Origin: Deltaproteobacteria bacterium
GTDB taxonomy: Bacteria; Desulfobacterota_B; Binatia; Bin18
Reading direction: 5' to 3'
DNA: 20,370 bases
Assembly: GCA_012271025.1 (NCBI GenBank)
Contig: JAAXHF010000160.1
Coordinates: 1 to 20,370, forward strand
Part shown: in pieces, positions 16,908-20,370 of the stretch
How the letters are laid out: every line of letters starts with the position of its first letter
How positions within the stretch are numbered: the first letter of the stretch is position 1
Notes under the pieces: generated by a model
Told to the model about the DNA's origin: nothing
The model's database searches: none
Seen by the model: only the letters and a program-made list of their open reading frames with translations
Translations under genes and position numbers: made by a program

Positions 16908-16926
16908 GTTATCAATGTGTGATAAC
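16908..16926. promoter_or_regulatory. 19-bp palindrome before the toxin-antitoxin operon, probable operator
   Basis: GTTATCAATGTGTGATAAC has perfect 7-bp arms around ATGTG. It ends 11 bases before the toxin start. Toxin-antitoxin operons are commonly autorepressed by the DNA-binding antitoxin, and the second gene here encodes a winged-helix protein, so this is the natural binding site. The right arm also offers a TGATAA -10-like element, which would give a very short leader. Confidence 0.6.
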
Positions 16927-16937
16927 CTCTCCGCAGA

Positions 16938-17306
16938 ATGGCGTCTGCTCGTGACCACAGCCTCGACACCTTACTTGACCTGCACGGGCAGACCTTGTTT
17001 GTGGACGAAACTGGCCATTGGGTGAAGTTCATCGTGCAGCGGACTGCCGTGACCTCGGATCGTCCGCATGGGCTCAGCTATTCGCTGACGTTGCACGCTC
17101 CAGATGGCACAAGACTGGTTGGGTTCGACAATGCCCACCCGGTCCAGGATCGGCGACGGTCTGGAAAACGACAACGCGGCAAAAGGGATCACCAACACCG
17201 GCTTCGGACCGTTCGGCCCTACGAGTACACGGATGCTGCCACACTGCTCGCAGACTTCTGGAGCATGGTGGACAGCGTTTTGAAGGAGAGAGGAGTGTTG
17301 CCATGA
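16938..17306 (+). CDS. tumE: TumE-family (DUF6516) toxin
   Basis: A 122-residue protein matching the DUF6516/TumE toxin family pattern: LSYSLTLHAPDGTRLVGFDNAH (45-67) with the conserved Asp-Asn-Ala-His, a basic segment followed by HQH (86-88), PYEYTDAATLLADFW (94-108), and a helical end. The family is regarded as the toxin half of a type II pair; its target is not deducible here. The ATG at 16938 is the only usable start, since an in-frame stop lies four codons upstream. No Shine-Dalgarno site precedes it, which suggests weak or leaderless translation. Its stop overlaps the antitoxin start in ATGA. The toxin-first gene order is the reverse of the classical one. The symbol rests on family recognition. 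Confidence 0.75.
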   Translation: MASARDHSLDTLLDLHGQTLFVDETGHWVKFIVQRTAVTSDRPHGLSYSLTLHAPDGTRLVGFDNAHPVQDRRRSGKRQRGKRDHQHRLRTVRPYEYTDAATLLADFWSMVDSVLKERGVLP

Positions 17307-17704
17307 AAACCCTCCAGATCGGCATCGCCAGCTACGAGCAGATGAAGGCCCGAACCCTGGCGATCGCGCGGGGGGAGTACAAGCCGGCGCGCGGGGAGCC
17401 GACTGTCTGGTTTCCCTCGGTCGAAAGCTTCGCAAAGGTGCTCTCCGAGCGTAATCAGGAACTGCTGGCCCTGATTGCCCGCGAACACCCCGGCTCGCTC
17501 ACAGAGCTGGCGCAGCTTGCCGGGCGGGAGAAGTCCAACCTGTCACGCACGCTGAAGACCCTGGCGCGCTACGGCCTCGTGGAATTGGAAGCGGGTCTGC
17601 GTGGCAAGCTGATCCCGCGGGTTCTCTATGACCATGTACAGCTTGATGTATCGCTACGGACGCCGTCCAGTTTTCCGCGTCCGGCTGCTGGTTCGCCCGA
17701 GTGA
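17303..17704 (+). CDS. tumA: TumA-like winged-helix antitoxin/regulator
   Basis: A 133-residue protein with a MarR/HVO_A0114-type winged helix at about 50-105: ELLALIAREHPGSLTELAQLAG, the recognition helix region KSNLSRTLKTLARYGLVELE, and a short wing. The N-terminal 45 residues would be the toxin-contact region by analogy with other antitoxins. It should neutralise the upstream toxin and repress the operon through the palindrome at 16908-16926. The ATG lies inside the toxin stop (ATGA overlap) and follows a strong GGAGAGAGGAG site, unlike the toxin gene, so the antitoxin should be made in excess. The C-terminal 20 residues are rich in Pro and Ser and are probably disordered. It is convergent with the TPR/SH3 gene. 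Confidence 0.78.
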   Translation: MKTLQIGIASYEQMKARTLAIARGEYKPARGEPTVWFPSVESFAKVLSERNQELLALIAREHPGSLTELAQLAGREKSNLSRTLKTLARYGLVELEAGLRGKLIPRVLYDHVQLDVSLRTPSSFPRPAAGSPE

Positions 17705-17743
17705 GGTCAGGCGCCGCTGCTAAGTCAAAACGCAGGACCTCAC
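17701..17743. repeat. Inverted repeat over the antitoxin stop codon
   Basis: GTGAGGTC (17701-17708) is repeated inverted as GACCTCAC (17736-17743), with 27 bases between. The left arm contains the antitoxin TGA. Together with the hairpin just downstream it may end the toxin-antitoxin transcript, although no T-run follows. Confidence 0.35.
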
Positions 17744-17746
17744 CAG

Positions 17747-17772
17747 GGAACATCTGCGGAATCAGGTGTTCC
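17747..17772. terminator. Hairpin between convergent genes, possible bidirectional terminator
   Basis: GGAACATCTG and CAGGTGTTCC pair over 10 positions (one G-T wobble) around a six-base loop. It lies in the 133-base gap between the converging antitoxin and TPR/SH3 genes, where a shared terminator is expected. No T-tract follows on either strand, so it is not a canonical Rho-independent terminator; it may instead stabilise 3' ends. Confidence 0.4.
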
Positions 17773-17837
17773 GCTGCTATGGTTCTGGCAAACCACTCAT
17801 CGGCTTGCTTAAAAGCCCACGCCCGCCGATTCGGTCC

Positions 17838-18623
17838 TTAGCCGTCGGTTGTCCACAAGCGCTCCAGGCTGGGCGCGGCCAGCCAGCCGCGCCGGCCGTC
17901 GCAGCGGGCGATCTGGTGCCAGCCCGGACGGCTGTCGAGCAGGCGGACCAGCGCGCCCTGTCTGAGAACAAAGTGCTCGGTTCCGGTTTCGGCCGGTTCA
18001 AAGCGGACCGGTGTCTGCCCGTCGGCCAGGACCAGGGCTGGCCGCTGCCAGCTGTTGACATAGACCTGACGCGCCAGCGACCCTCCGGCCAGTGCAAACA
18101 GCCCGACCCACACCAGAGCCGCGGACACCAGCCAGCGGGCACGCCGCGACCACACGCGGGACACGGCAAAGCTCAGCAGGGCCAGGCTGTAGGCTGCGCT
18201 CGTCATCCACACCAGGGTTTCGGTCGAGAAGCGGTGGGTCAGGGGAAAGGCCAGGCTGTGCCACAGCTTGGGCGGACAGTCATCGGTGCCGGCGACGGAA
18301 CGGGCATAGGCCAGGTTGGCCTGAATATCGGTATCGCCGGGCGTGATGCGCCGCGCCCGCTCATAGTTCAGGATCGCCCGGCCGATCTGACCATTCTTGA
18401 AATAGGCGTTGCCCAGGTTGAAATACACATGCCCGCTATACCGGCCTGCGGCCAGTAGCTGTTCATAGGCGTCGATGGCCTGGGCGTAGTCGCCCTGGCT
18501 GTACAAGGTGTTGGCCTGGAAAAAGGCGGTGTGGGGAGACTCGGCCGCCGCGCCCGAGCCGCCGAACAGCAGGCACAGGCAGACGGCCGCGACCCACACG
18601 CTGCGGCAGACAAGGCGGGTCAT
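17838..18623 (-). CDS. BatE-like TPR and SH3 domain membrane protein
   Basis: A 261-residue protein: signal peptide (1-27, ending GAAA), TPR repeats at about 31-98 (FFQANTLYSQGDYAQAIDAYEQLL and VYFNLGNAYFKNGQIGRAILNYERA), two membrane helices (about 133-155 and 163-184), and a bacterial SH3 domain (195-257) with RLLDSRPGWHQI and GRRGWL. This is the layout of BatE-type proteins from aerotolerance operons, which probably scaffold periplasmic complexes. The usual MoxR and BatA-D partners are absent here. The ATG at 18621-18623 lacks a clear Shine-Dalgarno site; the longer open frame upstream overlaps lysA and has no relevant similarity. It lies 55 bases downstream of lysA on the same strand. Two segments of its SH3-coding part are copied at 13366-13406 and 16801-16860. 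Confidence 0.82.
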   Translation of the reverse strand: MTRLVCRSVWVAAVCLCLLFGGSGAAAESPHTAFFQANTLYSQGDYAQAIDAYEQLLAAGRYSGHVYFNLGNAYFKNGQIGRAILNYERARRITPGDTDIQANLAYARSVAGTDDCPPKLWHSLAFPLTHRFSTETLVWMTSAAYSLALLSFAVSRVWSRRARWLVSAALVWVGLFALAGGSLARQVYVNSWQRPALVLADGQTPVRFEPAETGTEHFVLRQGALVRLLDSRPGWHQIARCDGRRGWLAAPSLERLWTTDG

Positions 18624-18678
18624 CCTGACCGGCCGCCTGAGGGAGAGCGCACGGCCCACCTGTGCGTCCGTGGCCCGC

Positions 18679-19971
18679 TTACAACTCCTCAAAACACTCG
18701 GTCCGGATGATATCGTCCAGCGTCTGACGCCGAGAGACGAGGTAGGCGCCATTATCGTCACACCACACCTGGGGCACACGGCCGAGTGAATTATAGTTGG
18801 AACTCATGGTCTCGCCGTAGGCGCCGGCGTCGTGGATGGCGATCAGGTCGCCGACCTCCGGGGCTGGCAGGGGACGCGGGTCGAGCACCTCGTCGGCATC
18901 GCGGGTAAATACGTCGCCCGACTCGCACATCGGGCCGGCGACGACCAGGTCTTCCTCGGGCTGGCCGGTTTTGCCGATGACCTCAATGTGATGGTAGGAG
19001 CCGTACATGGCCGGCCGGACCAGGTCACAGAACCCAGCGTCAACCATGACGAATTTCTGACCCGGACCTTTTTCGTTCGTCCGGGTCGATTTGAGGCCGT
19101 GGACGCGGGTGATCAGCGACGCCCCGTCGGCGACAAAAAAACGGCCCGGTTCGATCTCGACCCGGATGTCACGCCCGGCCGCCTCCTGAAACGCCTGCTG
19201 GGCGTGGCGGAACACCGCTCCGCAGGCGTCCAGGTCGATGCGGGCTGCCCCGGGCTTATACGGATGCGGAATACCGCCCCCGAAGTTGATCGCCTCAACC
19301 TGGGGAAAGAGTGGCAGGCGTTCGACAAAAAAATCGACCAGGCGGCGCATATTGGCCTGAAACTCGGCAATCTCAGGCCCGGTGCCAATATGGGCGTGCA
19401 GCAGGCTGACCCTGAAACCGGCCGTCTCAAGCTCGTGTTTGATGGCCTCGATATCTTCGTACCACAGACCGTGTTTGGAGCTGGGTCCGCCGGTGTCGCA
19501 CTCCTTGACGTGGCCGTGGCCGAAACCGGGGTTGAGACGCAGTCCGACTGCGCCCCGATAGCCGGCCTGGGCCAGCGCTCCGATCATGGATGGGGTGCCG
19601 AGGTTGGGCAGGATGTTCTCAGCCCGGATGACCTCCAGCGCGTTGTCGCGGAACACGTCTGAGGTGTAGAGGATGGTCGGCGGATTCTGGCCGGACGGAA
19701 ACCCGGCGCGTAGCGCCCGCAAGACCTCATTGCCCGAGACTGCGTCAATCCAGATCCCGTTCTGTCGCATGGCATGCAAGACCTGGTGGCCGGAGCAGGC
19801 TTTCATGGCAAAGCGCGCCTGCAAGCCCGGGCTGTCGGTCATGGCGGTGATGGCGGCGATCTTGGCCCGAATGATATCGGCCCGATACATCAGGAAGGGC
19901 GTGCCGACTTTCTGCGCCAGGCTTTCGAGTCCGTCCGGCGACCAGCTCGGCGCCGCTATGTCTGATGGCAT
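18679..19971 (-). CDS. lysA: Diaminopimelate decarboxylase (PLP-dependent)
   Basis: A 430-residue fold type III PLP enzyme that converts meso-2,6-diaminopimelate to L-lysine and CO2, the last step of lysine synthesis, in the cytosol. The PLP lysine is Lys57 (FAMKACSGHQVL). Other motifs are HAHIGTG (192-198), NFGGGIPHPY (229-238) and EPGRFFV (274-280) for phosphate binding, and, at the dimer active site, catalytic CESGD (349-353) and DAGAYGETMSSNYN (381-394). Length and motif order are normal. The start at 19971 follows AAGGAT and gives a typical N-terminus; the frame stays open 38 codons further upstream without family similarity. A related decarboxylase acting on another amino-acid-like substrate is a small possibility. 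Confidence 0.92.
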   Translation of the reverse strand: MPSDIAAPSWSPDGLESLAQKVGTPFLMYRADIIRAKIAAITAMTDSPGLQARFAMKACSGHQVLHAMRQNGIWIDAVSGNEVLRALRAGFPSGQNPPTILYTSDVFRDNALEVIRAENILPNLGTPSMIGALAQAGYRGAVGLRLNPGFGHGHVKECDTGGPSSKHGLWYEDIEAIKHELETAGFRVSLLHAHIGTGPEIAEFQANMRRLVDFFVERLPLFPQVEAINFGGGIPHPYKPGAARIDLDACGAVFRHAQQAFQEAAGRDIRVEIEPGRFFVADGASLITRVHGLKSTRTNEKGPGQKFVMVDAGFCDLVRPAMYGSYHHIEVIGKTGQPEEDLVVAGPMCESGDVFTRDADEVLDPRPLPAPEVGDLIAIHDAGAYGETMSSNYNSLGRVPQVWCDDNGAYLVSRRQTLDDIIRTECFEEL

Positions 19972-20043
19972 GTGTTCATCCTTGTGACCGGCCAGATTGC
20001 TCTTCAGTCTGCCGCAGCCAGCGACGGGTCGGCCTTCTGGTGC

Positions 20044-20096
20044 CAAAGGGAATCGTGATAACAACATGTCTTCAAAGGACATCACGATTCCCTTTG
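20044..20096. repeat. Long inverted repeat over the stop of the molybdenum hydroxylase gene
   Basis: Perfect 16-bp arms at 20044-20059 (CAAAGGGAATCGTGAT) and 20081-20096 (ATCACGATTCCCTTTG), with 21 bases between. It covers the stop codon at 20082-20084 and lies 72 bases before lysA. As RNA it would form a very stable hairpin that could end or process the upstream transcript. On the minus strand no T-run follows, so it is not a standard intrinsic terminator. A mobile miniature element or operator is an alternative. Confidence 0.7.
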
Positions 20097-20370
20097 CAGT
20101 GCCCAGAATATACGCTCCGGGTTCATCGGCAGCTGCTGGAGGCGCACGCCGGTCGCCCGATAGATGGCGTTGGCCAACGCGGCCGCAGGCGGCACAATCG
20201 GCACCTCGCCCACCCCGCGCAGCCCGTACGGGCCTTCCGAGGCCGGAACCTCGGTCAACGAGACCTCAATCATCGGCAGATCCAGCGCGACCGGGCAGCG
20301 ATAGTCGAGCAGGCTGGCGTTGGTCAGTATCCCGTTGTCAAAGACGTACTCCTCGTTGAGCGCCCAGCCG
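20082..20370 (-). CDS. Xanthine dehydrogenase family molybdopterin-binding subunit, C-terminal part
   Basis: The last 95 residues of a molybdenum hydroxylase large subunit; the rest lies beyond the window end. The open frame runs from the edge through ALNEEYVFDNG, NASLLDYRCP and the near C-terminal GPYGLRGVGEVPIVPPAAALANAIYRATG, in which the GVGE glutamate is the conserved catalytic base of the xanthine oxidase family. It ends with LPMNPERI and a few more residues, as usual. The enzyme hydroxylates aromatic heterocycles or aldehydes and normally works with FAD and 2Fe-2S subunits, which are not in view. The substrate cannot be inferred. The 16-bp-arm inverted repeat covers its stop codon. Confidence 0.9.
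   Translation of the reverse strand, partial: GWALNEEYVFDNGILTNASLLDYRCPVALDLPMIEVSLTEVPASEGPYGLRGVGEVPIVPPAAALANAIYRATGVRLQQLPMNPERIFWALQRES

Overview
The window is GC-rich (about 60% by eye) bacterial chromosome with densely packed genes, good Shine-Dalgarno sites before most starts, and a catabolic and accessory gene mix: tandem short-chain dehydrogenases, a major facilitator exporter, a luciferase-like flavin oxidoreductase beside an acyl-CoA dehydrogenase-like enzyme, a molybdenum hydroxylase subunit, and a very large cyclase-ATPase-TPR regulator. This mix, and a secreted domain that I associate with uncultured lineages, fit an environmental or symbiotic bacterium of the Tectomicrobia/Entotheonella or deltaproteobacterial type. 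That placement is inference with low confidence. I saw no rRNA, tRNA, CRISPR array, integrase or transposase.

Layout. Positions 1-1143 (minus): two tandem paralogous SDR oxidoreductases, the first cut by the window edge. 1331-5749 (plus): an MFS transporter followed closely by a 1077-residue class III nucleotidyl cyclase / STAND-like ATPase / TPR protein. 5889-8831 (plus): a large DNA adenine methyltransferase with a possible nuclease-like N-terminal domain. 8933-9793 (minus): an exported DUF547 protein. 9968-12088 (plus): a two-gene flavin enzyme operon.

12115-17704 looks like an accessory island. It holds a DUF4143 AAA ATPase whose leader carries two inverted repeats, a secreted cysteine-rich protein with an internal duplication, a DUF3696 ABC-type ATPase translationally coupled to a PIN-like nuclease, and a TumE/TumA-type toxin-antitoxin pair with a 19-bp palindrome in front of it. 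Two short segments here (13366-13406 and 16801-16860) are near-identical copies of neighbouring segments of the intact TPR/SH3 gene at 17838-18623. They have the same orientation and gene order, and they bracket the secreted/PIN/ATPase cassette. A duplicated copy of that gene therefore seems to have been split by the cassette.

17838-20370 (minus) returns to core-type genes: a BatE-like TPR/SH3 membrane protein, lysA (last step of lysine synthesis), and the C-terminus of a xanthine dehydrogenase-type molybdopterin subunit, with a 16-bp-arm inverted repeat over its stop codon.

The strongest candidate for an undescribed system is the ATPase-PIN pair, with its cassette bracketed by split gene fragments and a toxin-antitoxin pair next to it. 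The solitary methyltransferase is second.
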